The translations under genes and the position numbers were made by a program. 64,000 bases of DNA from contig NZ_CVTB01000188.1 of the NCBI RefSeq assembly GCF_001050015.1, positions 5,271 to 69,270 on the forward strand, in the 5' to 3' direction. This stretch comes from Mycolicibacterium malmesburyense (GTDB lineage Bacteria > Actinomycetota > Actinomycetes > Mycobacteriales > Mycobacteriaceae). Numbering within the stretch: the first letter of the stretch is position 1; each line of letters starts with the position of its first letter. Positions 41,919-50,924 of the stretch are shown piece after piece. The notes below the pieces were generated by a model, which saw only the letters and a list, made by a program, of their open reading frames with translations, was not told where the DNA came from and did not search any database.

Positions 41919-42089
41919 CTGGTGGCCTTCCCCTGTCGTGAGCGGGACGTGCGTCCGCCTCCGACGATCGTGACACCTCGGTGAGCGTCGTGGGAGCGGC
42001 CGTGCTGCGCTTGGGGATAAGCCGCGGATACCAGCCGAAGGCAACTGTTGGGTATCAATCTGTACCACGATGCGGGTACTCGACCCTTG

Positions 42090-42872
42090 ATGAGCGACCA
42101 TGGACAAATGCATGTGTCCGGGCCCGACGTCGCCGAGGGGTCGACTTCGGGACCCGAGGACCTCGACCCGCCGGCCGGCCAGCAGCACCGATACCCCCGC
42201 GTCACCAGCTTCCGGACACGGCGCACCACGCTGTCCGCCGCACAGCAGGCGACGTGGGACCGGCTGTGGCCGGAGATCGGCATGCAGGCCCGCGACGGTG
42301 ACGTGCCCGCTGCGCGGGTCGACACCCAGGCGTGGTTCGGGCGCTCGGCGCCCGTGGTCGTGGAGATCGGATGCGGGGCAGGAACGTCGACGCTGGCGAT
42401 GGCCAAGGCCGAGCCGGAGGTCGACGTCGTCGCGGTCGAGGTGTACCGCCGCGGACTGGCCCAGCTGCTGTCGGCCATCGACCGCGAGGGCGTGACCAAC
42501 ATCCGGCTGGTCCGCGGAGACGGCGTCGACGTGCTGCAGCACATGTTCGGCCCCGACTCGCTGACCGGTGTGCGAGTGTTCTTCCCCGACCCCTGGCCCA
42601 AGGCCCGCCACCACAAGCGCCGGTTGCTGCAGCCGGCCACCGTCGGCCTGATCGCGGACCGGCTGCGGCCCGGCGGCGTCTTCCACGCCGCGACCGACCA
42701 CGCCGGTTACGCCGAGCACATCGCCGAGGTCGGTGACGCCGAGCCGCGGCTGCGCCGGGTGAGCCCGTCGGACACGCTTGCGATCTCCGTCGAACGACCG
42801 GTCACCAAGTACGAGGGCAAGGCGCAGCACGCCGGCAGCGCCGTCGCCGAACTGCTGTGGGAGAGAGCGTGA
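42090..42872 (+). CDS. trmB: tRNA (guanine-N7)-methyltransferase TrmB
   Basis: TrmB makes m7G46 in the variable loop of tRNAs, using SAM. The 260-residue protein has the SAM-binding GCGAGTSTLAMAKAEPEVD motif, then VYRRGLAQLL, and the family signature VRVFFPDPWPKARHHKRRL, followed by HAATDHAGYAEHI. Start ATG 42090 (MSDHGQMHVSGPD) matches the orthologue Rv0208c as I recall it; the longer frame from 42048 has a poor leader. The N-terminal ~50 residues are variable. The NYN-domain gene starts 7 nt after its stop. Confidence 0.93.
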   Translation: MSDHGQMHVSGPDVAEGSTSGPEDLDPPAGQQHRYPRVTSFRTRRTTLSAAQQATWDRLWPEIGMQARDGDVPAARVDTQAWFGRSAPVVVEIGCGAGTSTLAMAKAEPEVDVVAVEVYRRGLAQLLSAIDREGVTNIRLVRGDGVDVLQHMFGPDSLTGVRVFFPDPWPKARHHKRRLLQPATVGLIADRLRPGGVFHAATDHAGYAEHIAEVGDAEPRLRRVSPSDTLAISVERPVTKYEGKAQHAGSAVAELLWERA

Positions 42873-42879
42873 TGAGCGC

Positions 42880-43581
42880 ATGAGCCTCACGGAAGACCTC
42901 GGGCACATAGAAGATGTGGCACCGCCCGAGGCGTCCACGCCGCCGGCCGACGCGACGGCCCGCGTGCTGCTGGTCTGGGACGCGCCGAACCTCGACATGG
43001 GGCTCGGCTCGATCCTCGGTGGCAGGCCGACCGCCGCGCACCGTCCCCGCTTCGACGCGCTCGGGCGCTGGTTGTTGGCGCGCACCGCCGAACTGTCGAC
43101 GGAGTCCCCCGAGGTATCGCTGGAGCCGGAGGCGACCGTCTTCACCAACATCGCCCCTGGTAGCGCCGACGTCGTCCGGCCATGGGTCGAGGCCCTGCGT
43201 AACGTGGGGTTCGCTGTTTTCGCGAAGCCGAAGATCGACGAGGACAGCGACGTCGACATCGACATGCTGAACCACATCGCGCTGCGTCGCGGCGAGGGGC
43301 TGGCGGGCCTGCTGGTGGCGTCGGCCGACGGACAGGCCTTCAAACAGCCGCTGGAGGAGATCGCCCGCGACGGCATCCCCGTCCAGGTGCTCGGATTTCG
43401 CGAACATGCGAGCTGGGCGCTAGCGTCGGATACCTTGGAGTTCGTCGACCTGGAGGACATCCCTGGTGTCTTCCGGGAGCCGCTCCCGCGAATCGGCCTC
43501 GATTCGCTGCCTGAGCAGGGGGCATGGTTGCAGCCGTTCCGGCCGCTGTCCTCGCTATTGACCTCGCGGGTCAACAACTGA
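42880..43581 (+). CDS. NYN-domain (PIN-like) putative ribonuclease, Rv0207c-like
   Basis: A 233-residue protein of the NYN family, a PIN-like RNase fold. Candidate metal-binding acidic residues: VLLVWDAPNLDMGLGS near the N-terminus, DEDSDVDIDMLNHIAL in the middle, and LLVASADGQAFKQPLEEI towards the end. It is expected to be a cytosolic ribonuclease acting on tRNA or other structured RNA. Its place 7 nt after trmB and before mmpL3 is conserved in mycobacteria, which points to a tRNA-related role; that is inference. Longer frame readings from 42778 overlap trmB and are rejected. Confidence 0.88.
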   Translation: MSLTEDLGHIEDVAPPEASTPPADATARVLLVWDAPNLDMGLGSILGGRPTAAHRPRFDALGRWLLARTAELSTESPEVSLEPEATVFTNIAPGSADVVRPWVEALRNVGFAVFAKPKIDEDSDVDIDMLNHIALRRGEGLAGLLVASADGQAFKQPLEEIARDGIPVQVLGFREHASWALASDTLEFVDLEDIPGVFREPLPRIGLDSLPEQGAWLQPFRPLSSLLTSRVNN

Positions 43582-43631
43582 ACCGCTCAGGGGTCGCCAT
43601 CGACTTCGAGAGAATCGAGTAAGGAGCTTAC

Positions 43632-46600
43632 GTGTTCGCCTGGTGGGGTCGAACGGTGTACCGGTATCGATACATCGTCATCGGCGTCATGGTTGCGCTC
43701 TGCCTCGGTGGCGGTGTCTACGGGATCAGCCTTGGCAACCACGTCACCCAGAGCGGCTTCTACGACGAGGGCAGCCAGTCCGTGCACGCCTCCGTGGTCG
43801 CCGACGAGGCCTTCGGCCGCGACCGGACCAGCCATGTCGTGGCGATCCTCACCCCACCCGACGGGGAGAAGGTCGATAACCCGAAGTGGCAGAGTGACGT
43901 CGTCGGCGAGCTCGATGACTTCGTCAAGGACCATCCCGATCAGGTGGTGAGCTGGGTCGGCTGGCTGCGGGCGCCCGACGCCGCGAGCGCGACCGTCCAG
44001 CAGATGAAGACGGCCGACCTGTCGAAGACCTTCGTCAGCATCCCGCTCAAGGGCGACACCGACGACGAGATCCTGAAGAACTACCAGGCCGTCGAACCGG
44101 ACCTACAACAAGTCAACGGCGGCCGCATCGAGCTGGCCGGCCTCAACCCGCTGGCCAGCGAACTGACCGGCAGCATTGGCGAGGACCAGCGCCGCGCGGA
44201 GGTCGCGGCCATTCCGCTGGTCTGTGTGGTGCTGTTCTTCGTGTTCGGCGGTGTGGTCGCCGCGGCCCTTCCCGGTGTTATCGGCGGGCTGACGATCGCC
44301 GGCGCGCTGGGCATCATGCGCCTGTTCGCCGAGTTCATGCCGGTGCACTTCTTCGCCCAGCCGGTGGTGACGCTGATGGGCCTCGGCATCGCGGTGGACT
44401 ACGGCCTGTTCATGGTGAGCCGGTTCCGCGAGGAGATCGCCGAGGGCTACGACACCGAGGCCGCGGTCAGGCGGACCGTGATGACCTCGGGCCGCACGAT
44501 CATGTTCTCCGCGGTGATCCTGGTGGCGTCCTCGGTGCCGCTGCTGCTGTTCCCGCAGGGCTTCTTGAAGTCGATCACGTACGCGATCATCGCCTCGGTC
44601 ATGTTGGCCGCGGTCCTGTCGGTGACGGTGCTGGCCGCGGCCCTGGGAATCCTCGGTCACCGCGTCGACGCGCTCGGCGTGCGCACCCTGCTGCGGTTCA
44701 CCAAGCCCTACCCGGCCCCGTCCCCGGCGGAGACCACCGACCGGATGAACCCGTTGGCGATCGCGTCCATCCCGCTGAGTGTGCTCATCCCGTTCGCCGC
44801 GATCCCCGTCGGCCACATCGCCAGGGCACAGATCCGACGCACGTACGACAAGGGCGCCAACTTCGCCCTGCTGGGATTGGTGCTCGGCTATGTCGGTTCG
44901 TTCGCCTGGATCTTCTACGGGCTGTTCGCGGCGAAGGACACCCTCGGATCGGGCATCTTCTATCTGCTGCTGGCCATCGCCATCTTCGTGGCAGGCACCA
45001 TCCTGGTGCTGTCGGCCGCGGGGTTGAGCCCGCTGGTCCGCAAGCCGACGGTGTGGTGGCTGAACTGGTTGGCGGAGAAGACGCAGAAGACCAAGACGCG
45101 CGCCGAGGTCGAGAAGGGCTTCTGGGGCAAGCTGGTCAACCGGGTGATGAAGCGCCCGATCGCGTTCGCCGCACCGATCGTCATCGTGATGATCCTGTTG
45201 ATCATCCCGCTGGGCCAGTTGTCGCTCGGCGGCATCAGCGAGAAGTACCTACCCCCGGACAATTCCGTGCGCCAGGCGCAGGAGGCGTTCGACAAGTCGT
45301 TCCCCGGTTTCCGCACCGAACCGCTGACGTTGGTGATCGAGAACGACAACGGCGACCCGGTCACCGAGCAGCAGGTAGCGGAGATCCGCAGCAAGGCGAT
45401 GATGATCCCCGGGTTCATCCAGCCCGAGGACGACCCGACGAAGATGTGGCAGCCGCGGCCGTACCAGGAGGGCGGTTCGGAGGATCCGGCGGTCCAGGTC
45501 ATCCAGAACGGCCTGGTGAACCGCAACGACGCGGCCAAGAAGGTCGAGGAGCTTCGGTCGATCGTGCCGCCGCGCGGCCTGTCGATCTCCGTCGGCGGCA
45601 CCCCCGCCCTGGAACAGGACAGTATCCACAGCCTGTTCGACAGGCTGCCGCTGATGGTGACCATCCTGATCGTCACCACCACGATCCTGATGTTCCTGGC
45701 GTTCGGCTCGGTGGTGTTGCCGATCAAGGCCGCGGTGATGAGCGCGCTCACGTTGGGCTCGACGATGGGCGTGCTGACCTGGATGTTCGTCGAGGGGCAC
45801 GGCTCCGGGCTGATGAACTACACCCCGCAGCCGCTGATGGCGCCGATGATCGGCCTGATCATCGCGGTCATCTGGGGTCTGTCGACCGACTACGAGGTGT
45901 TCCTGGTCTCGCGCATGGTCGAGGCCCGCGAACGCGGGCTGTCCACCGCCGAGGCCATCCGCGTCGGCACCGCGACCACCGGCCGGTTGATCACCGGTGC
46001 GGCGCTGGTGCTCGCCGTGGTCGCCGGCGCGTTCGTGTTCTCCGACCTGGTGATGATGAAGTACCTGGCGTTCGGCCTGCTGATCGCGCTGTTGCTCGAC
46101 GCCACCATCGTCCGCATGTTCCTCGTGCCCGCCGTGATGAAGCTGCTCGGCGACGACTGCTGGTGGGCGCCGCGGTGGATGAAGCGGATCCAGGAGCGGA
46201 TGGGCCTCGGCGAGACCGAACTGCCCGACGAACGCAAGCGCCCTGCGGTGCGGGAGGCCCCGGAGGATCCCGAGGCGCTGGTCGGCGCGGGTGCGCCGGT
46301 TCCGCCCCGGCCCCGTCCGCCGCACGACCCGACGCACCCCGCCGTCGCGGGACCGTCGCGCCCCGGCACCACCCGCGCCACACCGCAACGGGTTCCGTCG
46401 GCGACCGGCACGACGCGCATCCCCAGCACGCCACCGCCCGCGGCACCGGCCGACGAGCCGCAGACCACGCGGTTGTCGATGGCGAAGAACGCCGTGCGCA
46501 ACGCGGTGAGCAACGCCGCCGCATCGGCGCGCCAGGCCACCCGTCCTTCGGCGCCACCCCCGCCACCGACGCCGCCCCCGGCGGCCCCGCCGACTCCGCG

Positions 46601-47048
46601 CCCTGGCGCGGGGCGGCCGCCGCGCGAGGAACGCGAGATCGAGTCGTGGCTGGGCGAACTGCGGGGCACGGGCACGCCGCCCGCTCCGCCCGCGCCCACT
46701 CCGCAGCGGCCGTCGGCCGAACCCACCAGGGCTATGCCCACGGGAGCGCCGCCGGAGGGCCAACGGCCGCGTGTTGCGCCTCCGACGCCCGGCAACGAGC
46801 CGACGACAGCGATCCCGACACCGCGGTCACAGCCGCAAGGGCAGCCATCGGGGACCCCGCCCGAAGGCCGGGGAGACCCCGACGCGACGACGGCCATTCC
46901 GACCCCGGGCAGGCAGGCCGGCGGCGGTAAGCAGGGCGACGACGCCGAGGCGGCGACCGAGAAGCTCAATACCGGAGAGGACGCCGAGCGGCAGAATCGC
47001 GGTGGCCTCAGCGCTCAGGACCTGTTGCGGCGCGAGGGCCGGCTGTAG
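43632..47048 (+). CDS. mmpL3: Trehalose monomycolate exporter MmpL3 with inserted membrane domain
   Basis: This RND transporter moves trehalose monomycolate across the inner membrane. It starts at GTG 43632 after AGGAG. The proton-relay pairs are present: Asp256/Tyr257 in LGIAVDYGLFM (TM4) and Asp753/Tyr754 in GLSTDYEVFLV (TM10). Periplasmic domains follow TM1 and TM7. In MmpL3 proteins I know, the second pair lies about 110 residues earlier. The difference is an insert of ~123 residues (355-477) between TM6 and TM7, with DUF4190-like sequence and three hydrophobic segments. A Pro-rich cytoplasmic tail (about 870-1138) ends in the conserved LSAQDLLRREGRL. At 1138 residues it is longer than the M. 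smegmatis and M. tuberculosis proteins as I recall them. Confidence 0.96.
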   Translation: MFAWWGRTVYRYRYIVIGVMVALCLGGGVYGISLGNHVTQSGFYDEGSQSVHASVVADEAFGRDRTSHVVAILTPPDGEKVDNPKWQSDVVGELDDFVKDHPDQVVSWVGWLRAPDAASATVQQMKTADLSKTFVSIPLKGDTDDEILKNYQAVEPDLQQVNGGRIELAGLNPLASELTGSIGEDQRRAEVAAIPLVCVVLFFVFGGVVAAALPGVIGGLTIAGALGIMRLFAEFMPVHFFAQPVVTLMGLGIAVDYGLFMVSRFREEIAEGYDTEAAVRRTVMTSGRTIMFSAVILVASSVPLLLFPQGFLKSITYAIIASVMLAAVLSVTVLAAALGILGHRVDALGVRTLLRFTKPYPAPSPAETTDRMNPLAIASIPLSVLIPFAAIPVGHIARAQIRRTYDKGANFALLGLVLGYVGSFAWIFYGLFAAKDTLGSGIFYLLLAIAIFVAGTILVLSAAGLSPLVRKPTVWWLNWLAEKTQKTKTRAEVEKGFWGKLVNRVMKRPIAFAAPIVIVMILLIIPLGQLSLGGISEKYLPPDNSVRQAQEAFDKSFPGFRTEPLTLVIENDNGDPVTEQQVAEIRSKAMMIPGFIQPEDDPTKMWQPRPYQEGGSEDPAVQVIQNGLVNRNDAAKKVEELRSIVPPRGLSISVGGTPALEQDSIHSLFDRLPLMVTILIVTTTILMFLAFGSVVLPIKAAVMSALTLGSTMGVLTWMFVEGHGSGLMNYTPQPLMAPMIGLIIAVIWGLSTDYEVFLVSRMVEARERGLSTAEAIRVGTATTGRLITGAALVLAVVAGAFVFSDLVMMKYLAFGLLIALLLDATIVRMFLVPAVMKLLGDDCWWAPRWMKRIQERMGLGETELPDERKRPAVREAPEDPEALVGAGAPVPPRPRPPHDPTHPAVAGPSRPGTTRATPQRVPSATGTTRIPSTPPPAAPADEPQTTRLSMAKNAVRNAVSNAAASARQATRPSAPPPPPTPPPAAPPTPRPGAGRPPREEREIESWLGELRGTGTPPAPPAPTPQRPSAEPTRAMPTGAPPEGQRPRVAPPTPGNEPTTAIPTPRSQPQGQPSGTPPEGRGDPDATTAIPTPGRQAGGGKQGDDAEAATEKLNTGEDAERQNRGGLSAQDLLRREGRL
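44694..45062 (+). other. DUF4190-like membrane domain inserted in MmpL3 (residues 355-477)
   Basis: This in-frame segment interrupts MmpL3 between LGVRTLL and NWLAEKTQKTKT, where I recall only about 17 residues in M. tuberculosis MmpL3. It reads NPLAIASIPLSVLIP... GHIARAQIRRT ... GANFALLGLVLGYV, the hallmark pattern of DUF4190 proteins (small actinobacterial membrane proteins of unknown function), and is followed by a third hydrophobic stretch (SGIFYLLLAIAIFVAGTILV). Both junctions are clean, with no stop or frameshift, and base composition is like the host gene. Confidence 0.85.
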
Positions 47049-47057
47049 GGCGAAAGC

Positions 47058-48191
47058 TCAATCCACGTCGTCGGTTTCGGCCTTGACCAACGGGCCGTCG
47101 TCCTCTTCGAGGGCCTCCTTCTCGGCGTCGGGATCCCGAGCCGTCAGCACGCGCACCGCGCTGTTGAGGAACGCGAGCACCGGCACCGCCAGCAGCGCGC
47201 CCACGATTCCCGCGAGCACGCCGCCGCCGGCGATCACCAGCACGATCGCGAGCGGATGGATCGACACCGCACGGCCCATCACCAGCGGCTGCAGCACGTG
47301 GCCCTCCAGCTGCTGCACGGCGATGACCAGTCCGAGGGTGATCAGCGCGTAGATGAAACCCTTGGCGATCAGTGCGACGACCACCGCGAGTGCGCCGGCC
47401 ACCACCGCGCCGACCAGCGGGATGAACGCGCCGAGAAACACCAGCGAGGCCAGCGGCAGCGCGAGCGGAACGCCCATGATCGCCAGGCCGGTGCCGATGC
47501 CGACGGCGTCGACGAGGGCGACCAGGAACGTGGCCCGCACGTACCCGATCAACGAGTGGAAACCGGCGCGTCCCGCCTCGCGCACCCGATCTCGTACATG
47601 CGCCGGGAAGATCTGGGTGACGAACGCGTAGATGTTGCGGCCACCCTGCAGCAGAAAGATCAGCGTGAACAACACCAGCACGGCGCCGGTCACGATCTCG
47701 GTCACCGTGCCCGCGGTCGACAGTGCGCCGGTAGTCACCCTCTCCTGGTTGTTCTGCAGGGCCTCGATCGCAGAGTTGCCCGCGTTGTCGATCTGCTCCC
47801 GGCTCAGGTGCAGAGGCCCGTCGATCAGCCAGTTGCGGATTCCGTCGATGCTGCGGCTGACCTGCTGGGTCAGCTCCGGCGCACCCTCGATGAACTGCGT
47901 GACGACGAACGAGAGGATCCCGCCGACCACGGCGAACCCGCTGAGCAGCATCAGCGCCACCGCACCGGCTCGCGGCGCTCCGCGCCGGTCGAGGAAGTCG
48001 ACCGCGGGCATCAGCAGGGCCGCGAGGATGGTCGCCAGCGCGACGGGTACGACGATGATCTCCAGCCGTTTGAACACCCACAGCGAGGCGACGACAGCGC
48101 CGAGGATGACCAGCAGGCGCCACGACCAGGCGGCCCCTTTGCGTACGAGAGGTGATACGGACTCGTCGTCGAGAGAAGGGCCCCCAGGCAT
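47058..48191 (-). CDS. AI-2E/PerM-family membrane transporter, Rv0205-like
   Basis: A 377-residue polytopic protein of the AI-2E transporter (UPF0118, PerM) family with about eight membrane segments. The family core is visible: [35 protein letters not shown] at the N-terminus, the amphipathic [14 protein letters not shown] region, and the signature [32 protein letters not shown] 48191 ([16 protein letters not shown]) is used; the longer frame to 48641 is antisense to the next gene. The family includes exporters and Na+/H+ antiporters, so the substrate is open. It converges on mmpL3 with a 9-bp gap, the same neighbourhood as Rv0205 and Rv0206c. Confidence 0.88.
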   Translation of the reverse strand: MPGGPSLDDESVSPLVRKGAAWSWRLLVILGAVVASLWVFKRLEIIVVPVALATILAALLMPAVDFLDRRGAPRAGAVALMLLSGFAVVGGILSFVVTQFIEGAPELTQQVSRSIDGIRNWLIDGPLHLSREQIDNAGNSAIEALQNNQERVTTGALSTAGTVTEIVTGAVLVLFTLIFLLQGGRNIYAFVTQIFPAHVRDRVREAGRAGFHSLIGYVRATFLVALVDAVGIGTGLAIMGVPLALPLASLVFLGAFIPLVGAVVAGALAVVVALIAKGFIYALITLGLVIAVQQLEGHVLQPLVMGRAVSIHPLAIVLVIAGGGVLAGIVGALLAVPVLAFLNSAVRVLTARDPDAEKEALEEDDGPLVKAETDDVD

Positions 48192-48266
48192 CCCGATAGC
48201 GTAACGGCCTGGCACTGGCAGCGACGGATCTCCGGAAACGGCAATACCAGGCACTACCCTTAGCCC

Positions 48267-49331
48267 GTGGCCCACGACGCGCCTGCGAGTGCAGCCCAGA
48301 GCCAGGGGCGCTCGACCCGCGGCAAGTACTGGTGGCTGCGGTGGGCCGTTCTCGCCGTGGCGGCCGTCGTGCTGAGCGTCGAACTCGGGCTGGTGTGGGA
48401 TCAGCTCGCCAAGGCGTGGCATAGCCTTTACACCGCGGAGTGGTGGTGGGTGCTGGCCGCGGTGGGCACGGCGATGGCGTCCATGCATTTCTTCGGCGAC
48501 ATCCAGCGCAAGCTGCTGCGGTCCGCGGAAGTGCCGGTGCGGCAATGGCGTTCGCAGGCCGCGTTCTACGCGGGCAATTCCTTGAGTACGACGCTGCCCG
48601 GCGGGCCCGTGCTGTCGGCGACGTTCATCTACCGCCAGCAACGGCTGTGGGGTGCCACGCCGGTCATCGCCTCGTGGCAGCTGGTGATGTCGGGGGCGCT
48701 ACAGGTGATCAGCCTGGCGCTGCTGGGGCTGGGCAGCGCGTTCTTCCTCGGCGCCAAGCACAACCCGTTCTCGCTGATCTTCACGCTCGCCGGGTTCCTC
48801 ATGCTGATCGTGCTGGCGCAGGCGGTGGCTTCGCGGCCGGATCTGCTGGACGGCATCGGGGTGCGGTTGCTGTCGTGGGTGAACTACGTGCGCGCGAAAC
48901 CCGCCCACAACGGGCTGGCGAAATGGCGCGAGACGCTGGCACAGCTCGAGTCGGTGAAGCTGAGCAGGAGCCAGCTCGGCGTCGCGTTCACCTGGTCGAT
49001 GTTCACGCTGGTCACCGGCGTCGGCACGCTGTTGTTCGCCTGCTTCGCCGCGGGCGGGAAGCCGTCGCTGCTGGGGGTGGTCGTGGCCTACGTCGCCGCC
49101 CGCGCGGTCGGGTCGATTCCGCTGATGCCCGGCGGGCTGCTCGTGGTGGAGGCGGTGCTGGTGCCCGGTCTGGTGTCGAGCGGGATGACGCTGGCCTCGG
49201 CGATCTCCGCGATGCTGATCTACCGGCTGATCAGCTGGATCTTCATCGCGGCGATCGGATGGGTGGTGTTCTTCTTCATGTTCCGCACCGAGACCGACGT
49301 CGACCCCGACGCATGCGACGACCAGCGGTAG
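48267..49331 (+). CDS. Flippase-like integral membrane protein (UPF0104/LPG-synthase TM family), Rv0204c-like
   Basis: A 354-residue protein with about eight membrane spans of the lysylphosphatidylglycerol-synthase transmembrane/UPF0104 family. The signature [20 protein letters not shown] and the later [21 protein letters not shown] repeat are typical. These proteins are thought to flip or handle lipid-linked substrates across the inner membrane. The GTG start is 75 bp from the divergent AI-2E-type gene. It overlaps the lipoprotein gene by 19 nt. The location between mmpL3 and mmpL11 loci (as Rv0204c) fits an envelope lipid role. Confidence 0.85.
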   Translation: MAHDAPASAAQSQGRSTRGKYWWLRWAVLAVAAVVLSVELGLVWDQLAKAWHSLYTAEWWWVLAAVGTAMASMHFFGDIQRKLLRSAEVPVRQWRSQAAFYAGNSLSTTLPGGPVLSATFIYRQQRLWGATPVIASWQLVMSGALQVISLALLGLGSAFFLGAKHNPFSLIFTLAGFLMLIVLAQAVASRPDLLDGIGVRLLSWVNYVRAKPAHNGLAKWRETLAQLESVKLSRSQLGVAFTWSMFTLVTGVGTLLFACFAAGGKPSLLGVVVAYVAARAVGSIPLMPGGLLVVEAVLVPGLVSSGMTLASAISAMLIYRLISWIFIAAIGWVVFFFMFRTETDVDPDACDDQR

Positions 49332-50560
49332 CCGTTCTCGGCGCCGTGGCGCTGATCGCCGCCTGTTCACAAACCACCGACCGACCCGGGTCGACATCGA
49401 CGACCACGCCGCCGTCCGAGACGACGACGGCGGCGCAGGGACCGAGGCGCGGTCCCGCACCGTCGGTGGCCACCCCGATCGTCGGTGACGCGATCAGCCA
49501 GCCGGTGCCGGTGCGCGCCACGGACGGCAACATGCATCTGGTGTACGAGATCGGCCTGACCAACACGCTTCCGAATCCGCTGACCCTGAAGTCGATCACC
49601 GTGTTGGACCGCGACGTCGCCCTGCTCGACCTCGAGGACAACCAGCTCGCGCATTGGACCAGGATCATCGGAACCCCAAGCCCCACAACGACGATCGGGC
49701 CCGCACAGACCGCGATCGTGCTGTTCGACGTCGCATTGGAGGACGGCGCGGAGATGCCGACCCGGCTGACGCACGCCGTCTCACTGGCCAATCCCGATCC
49801 GATGGACCCGCTGTTCCCCGCCGACCAGAACGTGGAAATCGCCCCGATCGAGGTGCAGCCACGCGAACCCATCGTGATCCGGCCCCCGCTGACCGGAGCG
49901 GGTTGGGTCGACGCCGGCGGATGTTGCGATACCAGCGCGCACCGCACGGCTCTCAACCCGGTCAACGGCCGCCTGTGGGCCGCGGAACGATTCGCGATCG
50001 ACTACGTCCAACTGGATCCCGACCGACGACTGGTCGCCGGCGACCCGTCGAAACCCGAGAGCTTCGCGTACTACGGTGCCGACATCCACGCCGTCGGCGA
50101 CGGACGGGTGGTCTCGGTGCTCGACGGCCTGCCCGAGCAGGTGCCCGGCCGCAATCCGACCGGACTGCCGCTGAACCAGTACGCCGGCAACCACGTCGTA
50201 CAGGATCTCGGCGACGGGAACTTCGCGCTGTACGCCCACATCAAGACCGGCACGGTCGCGGTCAAACCGGGCGACCGACTGACCGCCGGACAGGTGATCG
50301 GGAACGTCGGCAACACCGGCAACACCAGCGCACCACACCTGCACTTCCAGGTCATGAGCTCACCAGACCCGCTGGGCTCCAACGGTTTACCGTTCGAGTT
50401 CGACGACTTCCGGCTCGACGCCCGACTGGCCGGGGACGACGCGGCCCTCGAAGGCCTTTTCGAGGGTGCTTCCGCGCAGTTTCAGCCCGGCTTCGCAGCC
50501 CGCAGTGAAAAGACCGCCATGCCATTGGAATTGGATGTGATGACGTATGCCGATCGATAG
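49313..50560 (+). CDS. M23-type metallopeptidase-like lipoprotein
   Basis: A 415-residue lipoprotein. The N-terminus [20 protein letters not shown] has a type II signal peptide with lipobox LIAAC. A Ser/Thr/Pro linker and a beta-sandwich-like domain (~40-210) follow. The C-terminal LytM/M23 domain shows zinc-ligand segments AGNHVVQDL (HxxxD) and APHLHFQVM (HxH), plus LYAHI. It should cut peptidoglycan cross-bridges, or activate hydrolases, outside the membrane. The ATG lies inside the upstream gene (19-nt overlap), so the two are translated together. The unusual GGCCDTSAHR segment is unexplained. I recall no such gene between mmpL3 and mmpL11 in M. tuberculosis. Confidence 0.85.
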   Translation: MRRPAVAVLGAVALIAACSQTTDRPGSTSTTTPPSETTTAAQGPRRGPAPSVATPIVGDAISQPVPVRATDGNMHLVYEIGLTNTLPNPLTLKSITVLDRDVALLDLEDNQLAHWTRIIGTPSPTTTIGPAQTAIVLFDVALEDGAEMPTRLTHAVSLANPDPMDPLFPADQNVEIAPIEVQPREPIVIRPPLTGAGWVDAGGCCDTSAHRTALNPVNGRLWAAERFAIDYVQLDPDRRLVAGDPSKPESFAYYGADIHAVGDGRVVSVLDGLPEQVPGRNPTGLPLNQYAGNHVVQDLGDGNFALYAHIKTGTVAVKPGDRLTAGQVIGNVGNTGNTSAPHLHFQVMSSPDPLGSNGLPFEFDDFRLDARLAGDDAALEGLFEGASAQFQPGFAARSEKTAMPLELDVMTYADR

Positions 50561-50924
50561 CCGCGAACTCACCCGTGCCGCGTTGACGGCGGTCGCCACC
50601 GATGTGGTCTGCCTGATCGTGTTCGCCGCGATCGGACGACGCAGTCACGACGAGGGGCTGAACCTCGCCGGTATCGCCGAGACCGCGTGGCCGTTCGTGA
50701 CCGGTGCGCTCGCCGGCTGGGTGCTGTCCCTCGGATGGCGGCGGCCCTACTCGCTGATCCCGACCGGCCTGGCGGTGTGGGTGTGCACCATCGTGGTGGG
50801 AATGCTGTTGCGCAAGCTGACGTCCGCCGGTGTCGCTCCGAGTTTCGTTGTGGTGGCGTCGATCGCGACCGCGGTGCTGTTATTGGGCTGGCGCGTGGGG
50901 ATCGTGATCCTGGCTCGCCGCTGA
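50547..50924 (+). CDS. DUF3054 family membrane protein
   Basis: A 125-residue protein with four membrane segments (AALTAVATDVVCLIVFAAIG; TAWPFVTGALAGWVLSLGW; LIPTGLAVWVCTIVVGMLL; FVVVASIATAVLLLGW). The spacing and the start (DVVCLIVFAAIGRRSH) match DUF3054, a family of unknown function in actinobacteria. It overlaps the M23 lipoprotein gene by 14 nt, so a three-gene operon with the flippase-like gene is likely. Its 3' end overlaps the convergent histidine kinase gene by 45 bp, an unusually long coding overlap on opposite strands. Confidence 0.8.
   Translation: MPIDSRELTRAALTAVATDVVCLIVFAAIGRRSHDEGLNLAGIAETAWPFVTGALAGWVLSLGWRRPYSLIPTGLAVWVCTIVVGMLLRKLTSAGVAPSFVVVASIATAVLLLGWRVGIVILARR

Noticed and set aside
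42048..42089. Longer TrmB start at 42048
   Set aside because: The extra 14 residues have no similarity to orthologues and would sit in the short divergent promoter space shared with the Rv0209-like gene.
41919..43577. Upstream extension of the Rv0209-like frame
   Set aside because: The extension runs antisense through trmB and the NYN gene; only the part below about 41918 shows homology.
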